Of a DNA stretch of 64,000 nucleotides, positions 16,345-25,287 are shown in pieces. The stretch comes from JARRNE01 sp963824085 (GTDB lineage Bacteria > Pseudomonadota > Gammaproteobacteria > Chromatiales > Chromatiaceae). The stretch's first letter is position 1. Every line of letters begins with the position of its first letter. Made by a program: the position numbers and the translations under genes. A model generated the notes under the pieces. That model saw only the letters and a list, made by a program, of their open reading frames with translations, was not told where the DNA came from and did not search any database. The stretch covers positions 1 to 64,000 of the forward strand of contig CAWGNT010000012.1 in the NCBI GenBank assembly GCA_963824085.1, in the 5' to 3' direction.

Positions 16345-17352
16345 TTACTGAGCCGCTTTCCTGGTGCAGAGGCCGGGGGTGGTGCGCTCGTGCGCCTGCA
16401 CGGTCTCGAAGGTAAGCCCAAGGCGCTCGAACAGTAGACGATCCGAGTCCGCCGCCGCGTTCGGCGTAGTGAGCAGACGCTCCCCGTAGAAGATCGAGTT
16501 GGCGCCGGCGAGAAAGCACAGCGCCTGGAGCTCGTCACTCATGTGGGAGCGCCCGGCAGACAAGCGCACGTACGAGCGCGGCATCAGGATGCGAGCCGCG
16601 GCGACGGTGCGCACGAGCTCGAACGGGTCTAGCTTCGGGGTGCCGAAGAGAGGCGTACCCTCCACCTGCACCAACATGTTGATCGGGACGGACTCCGGGT
16701 GTTTGGGCAGGTTGGCCAGCTGGCGGAGCATGGAGGCGCGGTCGTGCCGGGACTCCCCCATCCCCAGTATGCCCCCACTGCAGACGCGGATGCCCGCTCG
16801 CTGCACATGGTCCAGCGTCTCCAGCCGGTCGCGATAGCTCCGGGTGCTTATGACCTGGCCGTAATACTCTGGAGACGTGTCCAGGTTGTGGTTGTAGTAG
16901 TCGAGGCCCGCATCCTTCAGCCGACTTGCCTGGGGCCCGTTCAACATGCCGAGCGTGACGCAGGTCTCGAGTCCCACGTCACTCACCGCGGCGATCATGC
17001 GAATGACCTGATCGAGGTTCTTGTCGGTGGGGTTGCGCCAAGCCGCACCCATGCAGAAGCGGGTCGCCCCCGCAGCCTTGGCGGTCCGCGCCGCCGCGAC
17101 AACTTCGTCTAGAGGCAAGAGCCGCTCGGAGGCGAGACCGGTGTCGTGCTTTGCGCTCTGAGCGCAATAGCCGCAATCCTCCGGACAGGCCCCGGTCTTG
17201 ATGCTCAGGAGGGTGCTGACCTGTACTTCGTTTGGGTCGAAGTGGGCGCGGTGAACGCCTTGCGCCCGGAAGAGCAGGTCGTTCAATGGCTTGGCGAGGA
17301 GACAGTCGATCTCGTCGAGCGACCAGTCGCAGCGGACGTCGGGCAGGGGCAT
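16345..17352 (-). CDS. bioB: biotin synthase
   Basis: BioB is the radical-SAM enzyme that inserts sulfur into dethiobiotin. The radical-SAM cysteines are in CPEDCGYC, and the family residues for the auxiliary [2Fe-2S] cluster occur in the usual places (FCMGAAW, LETCVTLG, RLSAGR). ATG 17352 (MPLPDVRCDWSLDEI) gives 335 residues; upstream frame to 17433 would run over the promoter. It is first in the operon, downstream of a BirA-like operator at 17427-17459. Confidence 0.96.
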   Translation of the reverse strand: MPLPDVRCDWSLDEIDCLLAKPLNDLLFRAQGVHRAHFDPNEVQVSTLLSIKTGACPEDCGYCAQSAKHDTGLASERLLPLDEVVAAARTAKAAGATRFCMGAAWRNPTDKNLDQVIRMIAAVSDVGLETCVTLGMLNGPQASRLKDAGLDYYNHNLDTSPEYYGQVISTRSYRDRLETLDHVQRAGIRVCSGGILGMGESRHDRASMLRQLANLPKHPESVPINMLVQVEGTPLFGTPKLDPFELVRTVAAARILMPRSYVRLSAGRSHMSDELQALCFLAGANSIFYGERLLTTPNAAADSDRLLFERLGLTFETVQAHERTTPGLCTRKAAQ

Positions 17353-17405
17353 TGTGAGCTTCCAGACTGCAAAGCGTGCTGACACTTGGAGCGGCACGTC
17401 TCGAC

Positions 17406-17459
17406 ATGGTAGCCGCGCGCCGATCGCTGTCAACCACCGCGCGCGACGTCAGTTTACAA
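17406..17459 (-). promoter_or_regulatory. bioB promoter with BirA-type operator
   Basis: Read on the plus strand, CTGTCAACC (17427-17435), 15 bases, then AGTTTACAA (17451-17459) matches the BirA operator TTGTAAACC-N14-16-GGTTTACAA with three mismatches in 18. On the minus strand TTGACA (17433-17428) and TACCAT (17411-17406), 16 bp apart, form a promoter whose -35 lies in the operator. Biotin-loaded BirA would thus block the whole bioBFHCD transcript. BirA itself is not in the window. Confidence 0.7.
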
Positions 17460-17490
17460 ACCTAGCTCGCTGGGGGCGTGAAATCCGACC

Positions 17491-17913
17491 TTACTCTCCA
17501 CGCATACGCTGGCAGAAGGTGCGCTCGTCAGGGTCTTCGATCGCCTTAACGACCGCATCCACCAGCTCCCCCAGCTCCACGGGCGAAATCGCCTCCATCA
17601 CTTTGCTCAAAAGCGCCGGTCTCACGTCCGCGTATACCGCGCGTCCGTCCTTTAGGTTCACCACGACCCCAGATGCGTGGTAGTCGTCGGGCGAGTCAGG
17701 TACGCTCTCATCGTAGAGCCGCTGGTCGAGCTCGAACATCTCGTCGTAGAAGGCATCGATCTCATCGGCCAGGGCGTCATCCGCGTCCTCCTCGGACAGG
17801 GTCACGACCCGCTCGGACTCCCCCTTTTCGACAGTGGAGTCGAGCCCCTTCGCCTCGAGAAAACGGATGAATCGGTCGCAAGGCTCCGCGTTGAAGAAGA
17901 CGTATTCGAGCAT
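17491..17913 (-). CDS. conserved-looking acidic hypothetical protein
   Basis: The 140-residue protein (start MLEYVFFNAEPCDRF at ATG 17913) is strongly acidic in the middle (SEEDADDALADEIDAFYDEMFELD), with a C-terminal half (VVNLKDGRAVYADVRPALLSKVM) of mixed alpha/beta character. No signal peptide, membrane segment or known motif is visible. It lies between bioB and comF, facing the same way as bioB, but the BirA site separates them. The codon pattern and clean start argue that it is a real gene. I do not know its function. Confidence 0.7.
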   Translation of the reverse strand: MLEYVFFNAEPCDRFIRFLEAKGLDSTVEKGESERVVTLSEEDADDALADEIDAFYDEMFELDQRLYDESVPDSPDDYHASGVVVNLKDGRAVYADVRPALLSKVMEAISPVELGELVDAVVKAIEDPDERTFCQRMRGE

Positions 17914-18064
17914 GGTCAAATCTCCGTGCCATCGCCATCTGTAGGGACACACCGTCCGGTCGCATCGCCGTGGCGCCGGGCCGAAAGAAGGAAATTGAGC
18001 GGTCATACCTTCACCTAACCGTCCGGGTGATCATAGTCAAGGGCATCCAAACCGGAAACGGCTC

Positions 18065-18772
18065 GTGGTTAGACCTTGGATCGAATACCTTGTCGCGAAG
18101 CTATACCCGCCGACCTGCGTGCTCTGCGGTGCGCCCGGCGACCAGGGGCTCGACCTTTGTCTGGGCTGCCTGGGCGATATGCCGCACAACCGCCACTGCT
18201 GCAGCCGCTGTGCGCTCCCGTTGCCGCCGGAGCACCAAGCGGGCAACGTCTGCGGCGAGTGCCAGCGGCGTCCGCCGCCCTTCGACCGCTGCCACGCTGC
18301 ATTCCGTTACGAGGATCCCGTGCCGATGCTCGTGAGCGCAGCTAAGTTCCGGAGTCGCCTCAACATAGCCCGCCTGCTCGGGGAATGCCTCCTGCGCTCA
18401 CTCCGTGAGCGCGGCGAAGCGCTGCCAACCCTGATTATCCCGGTGCCCCTCCACCCGCGACGCCTCCGCGAGCGTGGTTACAACCAGGCCCTGGAGCTGG
18501 CGCGGCCCGTGAGTCGAGGACTGGGTCTACCCTTGGACACGAAGAGCTGCATCCGAGTCCAGTCAACTACCCCCCAGGCCGGGTTGGAGAAACAGGCTCG
18601 CAGGCGCAATGTTCGTGGTGCCTTTCGGGCGGTGCGCCCACCCTCTGCAAGGCACGTGGCATTGATCGACGACGTCGTCACCACGGGTTCGACCGTGTCC
18701 GAGCTGACGAAGGTCCTCCACCGTGCGGGCGTCGAGCGTGTCGATGTCTGGTCGGCCGCCCGTACCGAGTAA
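18065..18772 (+). CDS. comF: ComF-family phosphoribosyltransferase-like protein
   Basis: ComF proteins take part in natural transformation in competent bacteria, probably handling incoming single-stranded DNA. The 235-residue protein has a zinc-finger-like N-terminus (CVLCGAPG, CLGC, CCSRCALP, CGEC) and a C-terminal phosphoribosyltransferase fold with PRPP-loop VALIDDVVTTGST. Neighbourhood with bioB is common in gammaproteobacteria. In species without competence the gene (gntX) is kept for unknown reasons, so competence cannot be assumed. The upstream gene faces away, so comF has its own promoter. Confidence 0.9.
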   Translation: MVRPWIEYLVAKLYPPTCVLCGAPGDQGLDLCLGCLGDMPHNRHCCSRCALPLPPEHQAGNVCGECQRRPPPFDRCHAAFRYEDPVPMLVSAAKFRSRLNIARLLGECLLRSLRERGEALPTLIIPVPLHPRRLRERGYNQALELARPVSRGLGLPLDTKSCIRVQSTTPQAGLEKQARRRNVRGAFRAVRPPSARHVALIDDVVTTGSTVSELTKVLHRAGVERVDVWSAARTE

Positions 18773-19194
18773 GTGTTCCATAGGTACGCAATAACTCTCA
18801 TCCGGGGGAGCCGATGCAAGCCACCTGCAGGAGCCAGGTCTCGGGGCAATCGTTGCCGGCTCAAGGCGTTGTCCAATTGTCTAGCCCGAGCGACGGAGAG
18901 TACGGGCCGTGCAAATTGTCATCCGGTACGTCGCGGGGCTGCGCTCGTCGTCCCACAACAACCCCACCCACCGGGACGCTATGCTGCGATGGTGTGCAAT
19001 AGGCGCATAGGCGGCTTCCGACACCCAAGCGAAATTCGGCAGATGTCGGTACGACCACAGGCTCGTACCCCGTCCCGGCACAAGTGACAATACGCGAAAT
19101 GCCGCCTCGGCACCGCTCGCCAACGTCCCATCGGGACTGAAGAGCCGGATGGAGCGGGCGTACGCGTCTGGCGAGACCCCGGGATGATCGGCAG
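18773..19194. other. 422-bp gap with no supported gene
   Basis: A 62-codon frame at 18814-19002 has a good GGGGGAG ribosome site but encodes a low-complexity Ser/Thr/Cys sequence that looks non-coding. Two overlapping minus-strand frames also exist. None shows domain or membrane character. I call no gene here. Confidence 0.4.
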
Positions 19195-20004
19195 CTACTG
19201 GCCCTGAAGGAACCTGTGCCTGTAACGGTCGTTTTTCGAGGCCTGGTCTGGGGGACGGCTCACGTGCTTACTCTGATTCCGAACGCGCGCCCAGCTCCGC
19301 TCCACCCGTGCTTGAGCGGGCGACGGGGTTACTTTGGGCTGCGATTGCTCCCGCGGATGCGAGCCTTTCCGGCGGTCGGCCGGGGATCTCGCCGGCACGC
19401 CATGGTCTCGGCCTTGTTGGGTGCGCCGCCAGTCCGGACGAGCGTGGGTATCCGGAAGCGCAGACCCTCTTTCCGGCTGCCAGCGAGAGGAGGCTTTGGG
19501 GGCCCGACTGCGATCCGCATCAGGCCGCCGATCGATTGCCAGATCTCGATTCCAGCCCGCGCTCGGACGCGGATTCTTCACGTGCCCGCGGTTCGGTTGG
19601 GCGCGATAGGACGGCAGGTATCGGTTCCGGTCCGCGTGGTGCGGCGGTGGGCGATAGTGGCGGTCGTACCCTCGCCGCAACGGGGTGGGGAGCCTCTCCA
19701 CTGGTCGGTGCGCCCACGGACCATTGTGACGGTGGCTCCGCTCCCAGTGGCCGCCGCGCTCGCGGTAGTAATAACCATTCCACCAAAAGAGGCCGGGGTA
19801 GGAGACTACCCGGTAGACGCCGGGGTCGTAGTCATATACGACGCTCACTCCGTCGGACGTGACGTAGCGTTCGCCGTACGGCGCAACACCGTACGTGGAA
19901 TATCCACCGTAGTAATACCCGTCGGCCGGTACGACCGCGCACCCACCCAGGATAACGGCCGAGCCCAGCGCGAGCTTGATCACTGTGGCTTTCAACCTGC
20001 TCAT
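19195..20004 (-). CDS. Tyr/Arg/His-rich outer-membrane lipoprotein
   Basis: The signal peptide ends in a lipobox (VILGGC, Cys at about residue 22), so the 269-residue protein should be lipid-anchored. After it comes a Tyr/Gly-rich stretch, then a YYxxGxWWNGYYYRERGGHW region like the YXWGXW repeats of small bacterial envelope proteins. The last 150 residues are low complexity, rich in Arg, Pro, Ser and Gln, and probably disordered. Its promoter carries the same GTTCAG direct repeat as the His-rich exported protein at 6118, which suggests common control. Confidence 0.75.
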   Translation of the reverse strand: MSRLKATVIKLALGSAVILGGCAVVPADGYYYGGYSTYGVAPYGERYVTSDGVSVVYDYDPGVYRVVSYPGLFWWNGYYYRERGGHWERSHRHNGPWAHRPVERLPTPLRRGYDRHYRPPPHHADRNRYLPSYRAQPNRGHVKNPRPSAGWNRDLAIDRRPDADRSRAPKASSRWQPERGSALPDTHARPDWRRTQQGRDHGVPARSPADRRKGSHPREQSQPKVTPSPAQARVERSWARVRNQSKHVSRPPDQASKNDRYRHRFLQGQ

Positions 20005-20128
20005 GACAGACTCCTCGCTCTTCGCGAGCGGCGGTCATGGCCCGCCGCCCAACGCGGCAGCGGGCACGGAACCCCACTGCAGCCCCCAGAGCCCGGACAT
20101 CCTCCAGGCTTGAGGGGCCGCAATCGTC

Positions 20129-20161
20129 ATTATCCACAGTCACCCTGAACCCCGGCTGAAC
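20129..20161 (-). promoter_or_regulatory. GTTCAG direct repeat and -10 upstream of lipoprotein
   Basis: On the minus strand GTTCAG (20161-20156), five bases, GTTCAG (20150-20145), ten bases, then GATAAT (20134-20129) with an extended TGTG before it. The spacing equals that at 6033-6066, and no -35 hexamer is present, as in class II activated promoters. A DnaA-box-like TTATCCACA overlaps the -10, probably by chance. Confidence 0.5.
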
Positions 20162-20344
20162 GGTCAGTCACACCTGAGAGATACTGCGCGTAACGACGCC
20201 CAATTCGCTCTGCCCCGGTGCCCGACGACGCTTCGACGGGGTTGATTAGTCCCATTCCTCAGCTGTCACGTGCGCGCTGACTTGAGACGGAGTCGCTCGC
20301 CGTCCTTGGCACCTGGCTTCCGAGACTCCCTGCGGGAACGACGA

Positions 20345-20455
20345 CGCCGATGCGCGTCCGGGCGTCATCCCAGCGTCGTGCCTCAGCCGGTACCGCCGTT
20401 AGGCGGTACCGTCAGCACCAGGGACGTATTCGCGGCGTGTCCCGACGGTCCCTAC
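20345..20455. repeat. diverged palindromic intergenic element
   Basis: A perfect hairpin GGTACCGCC-GTTA-GGCGGTACC (20389-20410) sits where other family members have their inner GGC...GCC stem. On the minus strand it is preceded by GGGACACGCCGCGAATACG, the family core. The outer arms have decayed. It lies in the 490-bp gap between the lipoprotein and Ap4A phosphorylase genes, and a transcript leaving neither gene needs it as leader. I see no other feature there besides the operator at 20129-20161. Confidence 0.6.
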
Positions 20456-20494
20456 CCGATCCTGGCCCGGCACTGAGTTATCGTGCTAATCACA

Positions 20495-21406
20495 TCAGGC
20501 GAAGCCTCCAGCCACGACCTCCAGAGCCCGCATCGGACCCGCCGAGCGAATCACTTCGAGCTGCTTCCGCTCCTTTACGAAGAGCGAGCCGGCGAACCCC
20601 AGGGCATTGATCGAGACTGATAGGTAACACTCCTGCACGCGCGGCACCGCGAGCATCCAATCGTGGGCCACGAGCAGGTTGTAGGGAGCGGACTGGTATT
20701 GGTTACCGTCCCTGCTCACCGCCTCGATACCCAACCGCGAGAGCAGATCGAGATAGAGGGTGAGTGCCTCCGATGCAGCCCTTACCGGGTCGTTCCCAAT
20801 CGGCGCGCCAAGGCGGCCGAAGGCGTGGCGGAAATGAAGGCCAGGACACCGAGCGCCTGTGCCCGTGAGAAGCGGCTCCATCGGGAACGCAGGCGCGCCC
20901 GGCCCTGCGCACGCGGGAACGAGCTGAAGGTGCTTGTGCACTTGGCTTGCTCCCGCCGCCACTCCACCGTTATAGAAACCCAAACCGTCACATTCGGCCA
21001 TCGAGACGAAGAGTGCCCGAAAGTCGTCGATCGTCAGCAAGCTTTCTTGGTCTTCGAAGGCGCGCGTGACGATGAGTAGGTGTCGCTCCAACACGTTAAA
21101 CTTGTTGAGTACCGCCACGTGGGTTTGGGAGACCTCGCCCACCGTGAGGTCGGGCTCGGGCGGGAGGAACGGGTTTGCGCGTTTCTCTCGTTCTTGACCC
21201 TGACTTTTTCCATGGCGCTTCTCGGCCTCCTTGCGGCGCAGGCTGGAGACCACGCGCACCAGGAAGCGCACCCCGCCATCCTCTACGACTGTCTGGTCGG
21301 TGTGGATTGGCTGCAGCGCGCCGCTTTGCAGCGCCGAGCGCATGCGTGCGTCCAGGGCGCCGGCCAGGGTTCCCGGTTTCAATAGGATGTCGTTGCCGTT
21401 CGTCAT
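20495..21406 (-). CDS. Ap4A phosphorylase (ATP adenylyltransferase)
   Basis: The 303-residue protein resembles the APA1/APA2 family of the HIT superfamily, which splits diadenosine tetraphosphate with phosphate to ADP and ATP. The active-site HIT motif is HKHLQLVP, with upstream NKFNVLERHLLIVTRAFEDQ and the family segment YNLLVAHDWMLAVPR. Most gammaproteobacteria use the unrelated ApaH hydrolase, so this gene is a less common choice. It faces away from the aldolase gene, and each has its promoter in the 21407-21556 spacer. Confidence 0.88.
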   Translation of the reverse strand: MTNGNDILLKPGTLAGALDARMRSALQSGALQPIHTDQTVVEDGGVRFLVRVVSSLRRKEAEKRHGKSQGQEREKRANPFLPPEPDLTVGEVSQTHVAVLNKFNVLERHLLIVTRAFEDQESLLTIDDFRALFVSMAECDGLGFYNGGVAAGASQVHKHLQLVPACAGPGAPAFPMEPLLTGTGARCPGLHFRHAFGRLGAPIGNDPVRAASEALTLYLDLLSRLGIEAVSRDGNQYQSAPYNLLVAHDWMLAVPRVQECYLSVSINALGFAGSLFVKERKQLEVIRSAGPMRALEVVAGGFA

Positions 21407-21556
21407 AGTCTCGCAGGAACGAAATCGGGTCCAAGGCGGTCACGATAGAGGAACATGGATTGCCGAGGAGCCGTCTCGCTGCAACAATTGCCGTCAACGC
21501 CTACTCTTGGTCTTGTGGTTTGCACGGTACTACTCACACCCCCGAAGGAGAAAGAG

Positions 21557-22606
21557 ATGACAGACATCGTAGAACTATTGGCCGGGGAGGCGGACGACCT
21601 GCTAGGTCATCGGTGCGAGGGCGTCGCCAAGGAAATGCTTCACTTGCCTGGCCCCGACTTCGTCGATCGAGTGTTTGCCGACTCGGACCGCAAACCCGGG
21701 GTGCTGCGAAATTTCCAGACCCTGCTCGGCCACGGCCGCTTGGGCGGGACCGGCTATCTGTCCATCCTCCCGGTAGATCAGGGAGTAGAACACTCGGCCG
21801 GTGCATCGTTTGCGCCTAACCCGATCTACTTCGACCCCGAAAACATTGTCCGGCTGGCCATCGAAGGCGGCTGCAACGCCGTAGCCTCTACCCTGGGCGT
21901 CCTGGGGTCCGTGGCACGACGCTATGCGCACAAGATCCCTTTCTTGGTAAAGCTCAACCACAACGAGCTGCTTACGTACCCGAATATCTACGACCAGACC
22001 ATGTTCGCCGATGTGGAGCAGGCCTTCGAGATGGGTGCGGTGGCCGTCGGTGCCACCATTTACTTTGGCTCAGAAGAATCCCGGCGTCAGATTCAGGAAG
22101 TGAGCGAGGCCTTCGCCCACGCTCACGAGCTCGGGATGGTAACCGTACTCTGGGCTTACCTGCGCAACCCCGCGTTCAAGCACGAAGGGACGGATTACCA
22201 CACGGCGGCCGACCTCAGCGGCCAGGCGAACCATCTGGCGGTGACGATTGAGGCGGACATCGTCAAGCAGAAGCAGGCCACGAACGATGGCGGCTTCACC
22301 GCCATCGGCTTTGGCAAGACCGATCCGAGAGTTTACGAGACCCTGTCGGGGAGCCACGTGATCGACCACGTGCGCTACCAGGTGATGAACTGCTACTTGG
22401 GCCGGATAGGAATGATCAACTCCGGGGGGGCCTCAGGGAAAGACGATTTGCGTCAGGCCGTGCGCACCGCGGTGATCAACAAACGGGCGGGCGGCATGGG
22501 ACTGATCTCCGGGCGAAAGTCGTTCCAAAGGCCAATGGAGGAAGGCGTGCAGCTGCTACACGCCATCCAGGACGTCTACCTATCGCCAGAGGTCACGATT
22601 GCCTGA
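21557..22606 (+). CDS. fbaB: class I fructose-bisphosphate aldolase, DhnA type
   Basis: The enzyme cleaves or forms fructose 1,6-bisphosphate through a lysine Schiff base. The 349-residue protein belongs to the archaeal-type DhnA/FbaB family: LPVDQGVEHS near the N-terminus, the IPFLVKLNHNE strand and MVTVLWAYLRN strand, and NSGGASGK for phosphate binding. ATG 21557 follows the ribosome site AAGGAG; upstream codons to 21455 are not conserved-looking. In E. coli FbaB serves gluconeogenic growth. No other glycolytic gene is near. Confidence 0.92.
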   Translation: MTDIVELLAGEADDLLGHRCEGVAKEMLHLPGPDFVDRVFADSDRKPGVLRNFQTLLGHGRLGGTGYLSILPVDQGVEHSAGASFAPNPIYFDPENIVRLAIEGGCNAVASTLGVLGSVARRYAHKIPFLVKLNHNELLTYPNIYDQTMFADVEQAFEMGAVAVGATIYFGSEESRRQIQEVSEAFAHAHELGMVTVLWAYLRNPAFKHEGTDYHTAADLSGQANHLAVTIEADIVKQKQATNDGGFTAIGFGKTDPRVYETLSGSHVIDHVRYQVMNCYLGRIGMINSGGASGKDDLRQAVRTAVINKRAGGMGLISGRKSFQRPMEEGVQLLHAIQDVYLSPEVTIA

Positions 22607-22729
22607 TTTCGGGGGCGACGGTCGGTTTCGCAGGGTAAACCCGACGCCAAACCGTCCGCTCGCGCTCACGTCCATGTCGGCTCTCTCCGGGTTCGGTAGT
22701 CCCGCCGGATCGCCTGCACTCAGCGGAAG

Positions 22730-22820
22730 AAGGTCGCCGTTGATCCCAGTCGGTGCAATACGCTCCGCTATTGCACCCTACGCCGAATGAAGTGGTTCAG
22801 TTGTTTCCGAATCGTTCCTT
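22730..22820. repeat. 91-bp dispersed repeat, copy 1
   Basis: This segment recurs at 34337-34427 with about three differences in 91 bases. It contains a hairpin GGTGCAATA/TATTGCACC (22752-22777) and ends TTTCCGAATCGTTCCT. It lies in the 347-bp gap after the aldolase gene; an imperfect GACGGT/AAACCGTC pair right after that gene may be its terminator. Repeats with a GTGCAATA...TATTGCAC core are frequent in proteobacterial intergenic DNA. Confidence 0.85.
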
Positions 22821-22953
22821 ACCAGGGCGAACGCTTCGAGGCTTCGGCGGCGCCCTTCCGACGCGTCGCTCAGTAGCATCCCCCGCACTGCAGTCTTCGT
22901 CCATTGCAGCCGGGGGGCCGTTGCAGAGTTCGAGCTGTCGAGAGAGGTCTTCC

Positions 22954-24606
22954 TCAGCTCCCCGACAGGAAAGTGTCCAGAGCATCCGGGGCGCCGGCCA
23001 TATACACCGCATCGCCATCCTGGATGCGGAAGTCCCGCGAGAATTCCACGATCACGGTGGAATCGCGCTCCACCGCCACGATCTGGCACGCGCTACCGAT
23101 GCGGTTCGCCCATTGGAGCGGATGCTCGTCGAGCAGGCGCCCGGGGCCGACGCGCGCCAACTTCAGTCCGCGCTCCAGGTCCATGTACTCCTCGCCGAGC
23201 AGGTGGCGCGCCAACAGTCGTCCGGCAACCTGACCCGTAGCGAGGGCGAAGTCCGCACCGACGCGATGGAGCCGGTGCACGGTCTGCGGCTGGTTGGCGC
23301 GCACTACCAGGAGGGTGTCCGGTGTGAATTCCCGCACGATAGTGGCGGCAAAGAGTCCCTCGCTGTCCTTGCTGAGGGCGAGTACCACCGCGCTCGCATC
23401 CCGCACCCCAGCCCGCACCAGGGTCTCTCGGTCCAGCGCATTGCCGACAACGTCGACACCTTCAGTCGCCTCGCGGTCGATGACGACGGTCGTCTCCCCG
23501 GCATCGGCGAGCATCTGTCGTACCTTGCGGCCGACCTCGCCGAAACCTGCGATCACGATAGGCCCGAGCCGCGTCAGGGGTATGGCCAGGCTATCCAGCC
23601 GCTCCAGAGCCGCCTCAGGGCCTGCGGCAACGATGATATCTCCGACTCTAAGCGGGGTCTCGGCTAGGGGTCGCGGCACGAACTGGCCGCCGCTCCACTG
23701 GCCGAGCACGACGACCCCGTGGCGCTCGCGCATTCTCGCCCTGGCCAAGGTCTGCCCCACTAGCGGGCTGTCCTTGTGGATTCGCAGCTCTGCAACCCCC
23801 AGATGCTCACCGAGCTGCTGCACCCCCTGCACTGTAGGTCGGATGCGCCGACTGGCGCGGGCAGCGAGCGCTGCAGCCAGGACGTGGGCGGGTGTGTAGA
23901 CGGCGGTTGCTCCCCAGGCGGTCAAGGGCTGACGGTGCAGCGGATCCTCAACGAGGGCATAAAAGGGGCCGGCGAAGCCGTTGTCTCGCACAATGAGCAA
24001 CAACGCCGCGTTGAAGTGATCGTTTCCGTTGGCGACGATGGCGGATGCGTAGCCGACGTCGGTGAAGTCCATCTCCTCCAAGGCGCGGCGCACCCGTACG
24101 ACTGGCACACGACGCTCTTGCAGCTCACGGGCGGTCTCTGCGTCTTCCTCCAAGACGAGCACGCGACGCCCATGACGGGACAACTCCTCCATCAGCGTGG
24201 AAACGGCCGGTCCGTACCGGTATATCAAAACGTACGGGGCGCCCCTGCGGGCGGGTAGGTCGGCCGGGATCCGCGCCTCGAAGCGCTCTTCGAAGAACGG
24301 AATCAAATAGACGGGAAAGATGAGGAACACCAGGAAGAGTCCGACGAATTGGACGATGACGACGAAGACGGTCATCAACGGCCGGCTCCAGTGGGAATCT
24401 GCGCCATAGCCCGTTGTCGTTAGGGTTTCGGAGGCCCATTCGAGACTGGTCCAGAAATCGCGGGGCACGCCCTCGACATAGGTCATCGCCTCCATGTAGG
24501 CAAAACCGAGGACTAGCACCAGGGCGGGCAGGGACGCTAGTAGGAGCAAGAGCCTGCGGGTCGAGCGCTTCATCTTAGGCCGCTCCCGAGAATCCCAGCG
24601 CCTCAT
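22954..24606 (-). CDS. two-TM potassium channel with RCK domains
   Basis: A transmembrane helix (LLLLASLPALVLVLGFAYM), a pore loop with selectivity filter TTTGYGAD and a second helix (MTVFVVIVQFVGLFLVFLIF) form a two-TM potassium channel subunit. A long cytoplasmic part has an N-terminal nucleotide-binding-like domain, a TrkA-C-like domain (VAELRIHKDSPLVGQTL) and a second RCK domain with the Rossmann motif VIAGFGEVG. The doubled RCK unit recalls MthK/GsuK-like channels gated by ions or nucleotides. ATG 24606 is chosen; 24573 is close and equally good. The frame opens to 24786 without likely coding sense. Confidence 0.85.
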   Translation of the reverse strand: MRRWDSRERPKMKRSTRRLLLLLASLPALVLVLGFAYMEAMTYVEGVPRDFWTSLEWASETLTTTGYGADSHWSRPLMTVFVVIVQFVGLFLVFLIFPVYLIPFFEERFEARIPADLPARRGAPYVLIYRYGPAVSTLMEELSRHGRRVLVLEEDAETARELQERRVPVVRVRRALEEMDFTDVGYASAIVANGNDHFNAALLLIVRDNGFAGPFYALVEDPLHRQPLTAWGATAVYTPAHVLAAALAARASRRIRPTVQGVQQLGEHLGVAELRIHKDSPLVGQTLARARMRERHGVVVLGQWSGGQFVPRPLAETPLRVGDIIVAAGPEAALERLDSLAIPLTRLGPIVIAGFGEVGRKVRQMLADAGETTVVIDREATEGVDVVGNALDRETLVRAGVRDASAVVLALSKDSEGLFAATIVREFTPDTLLVVRANQPQTVHRLHRVGADFALATGQVAGRLLARHLLGEEYMDLERGLKLARVGPGRLLDEHPLQWANRIGSACQIVAVERDSTVIVEFSRDFRIQDGDAVYMAGAPDALDTFLSGS

Positions 24607-25110
24607 GACCCGTCCCAGCAAAGGCATCATGGGTCGGACTCGTGCTGACGAATGGAAGCGGGCCGAGCAACGAGGAGCCGGAGACAGGGTAGGCATGGGC
24701 ACGCGCAGGCGGGCATCGTCATAAGCAGTGCCGAGCTTGCGCCGTGCCTTGGTCCTGCGTACACCGGCGTCTCTGTCCAAGAGCACCGGTCAGTCTTTGC
24801 GCCGTGGGTCATCGACTAGGCTGGGTGGTCTATTAGACCTAAGGCATTGTCTGACTCCCCCGCAGCGGCCCGGACGAAAGGGGCAGGGTGCGTTCCTGGG
24901 AGTGCAAATTTCCTCGTTGTTCCGGACGAATATACTCCGTTCAGACGATTGTTGGGTCGTCGCAGCACGATGCGCCGCCACTAGGATGCATCGAAGAATT
25001 CCTATGGGAGAACTGTCAGCATACGGGGCCAGCGACGCGAATGGCTTTGCAGAACAGGAGGCTCGCCCCGTAGACTTGACGAGGATTTACAGAGTGAAGC
25101 AGAACCCTCT
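24607..25110. other. 504-bp gap with no firm gene
   Basis: The only possible frame is 36 codons ending CTCTATGA, whose stop overlaps the ATG of the small membrane ORF at 25111. A TATACT hexamer near 24930 could serve as a -10. Nothing else stands out. Confidence 0.35.
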
Positions 25111-25287
25111 ATGACAAGTCCCAAAGCCATCATCAGTATTGCAATCATCGCGATCGTATTCTTCATTGCCGCCTGGTCCAAGCTCCGCTTACTCGGGCAC
25201 AAAGGATATGACGCATCCCAGCGTTGGCGAATCGACGCGTTCCCCCTGCTCGACCAGGACGCCGGAGACGGCGGATCAGCGCGCTGA
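25111..25287 (+). CDS. possible 58-aa single-pass membrane protein
   Basis: The frame opens with a strong hydrophobic helix (AIISIAIIAIVFFIAAW, about residues 6-22) and continues with a basic, polar tail (SKLRLLGHKGYDASQRWR). It overlaps the first codons of the transglycosylase gene if that starts at 25208, but ends 10 bp before an alternative TTG start at 25298. It has no strong ribosome site. A small membrane protein made in tandem with a periplasmic wall enzyme is plausible, but chance cannot be excluded. Confidence 0.35.
   Translation: MTSPKAIISIAIIAIVFFIAAWSKLRLLGHKGYDASQRWRIDAFPLLDQDAGDGGSAR

Noticed and set aside
18814..19002. 62-codon frame with a good ribosome site
   Set aside because: Low-complexity Ser/Thr/Pro/Cys product without domain or membrane pattern; overlapping frames on the other strand look no worse.
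20130..20138. TTATCCACA DnaA-box match
   Set aside because: Isolated, 10 kb from the origin, and overlaps the predicted -10 of the lipoprotein promoter; most likely chance.
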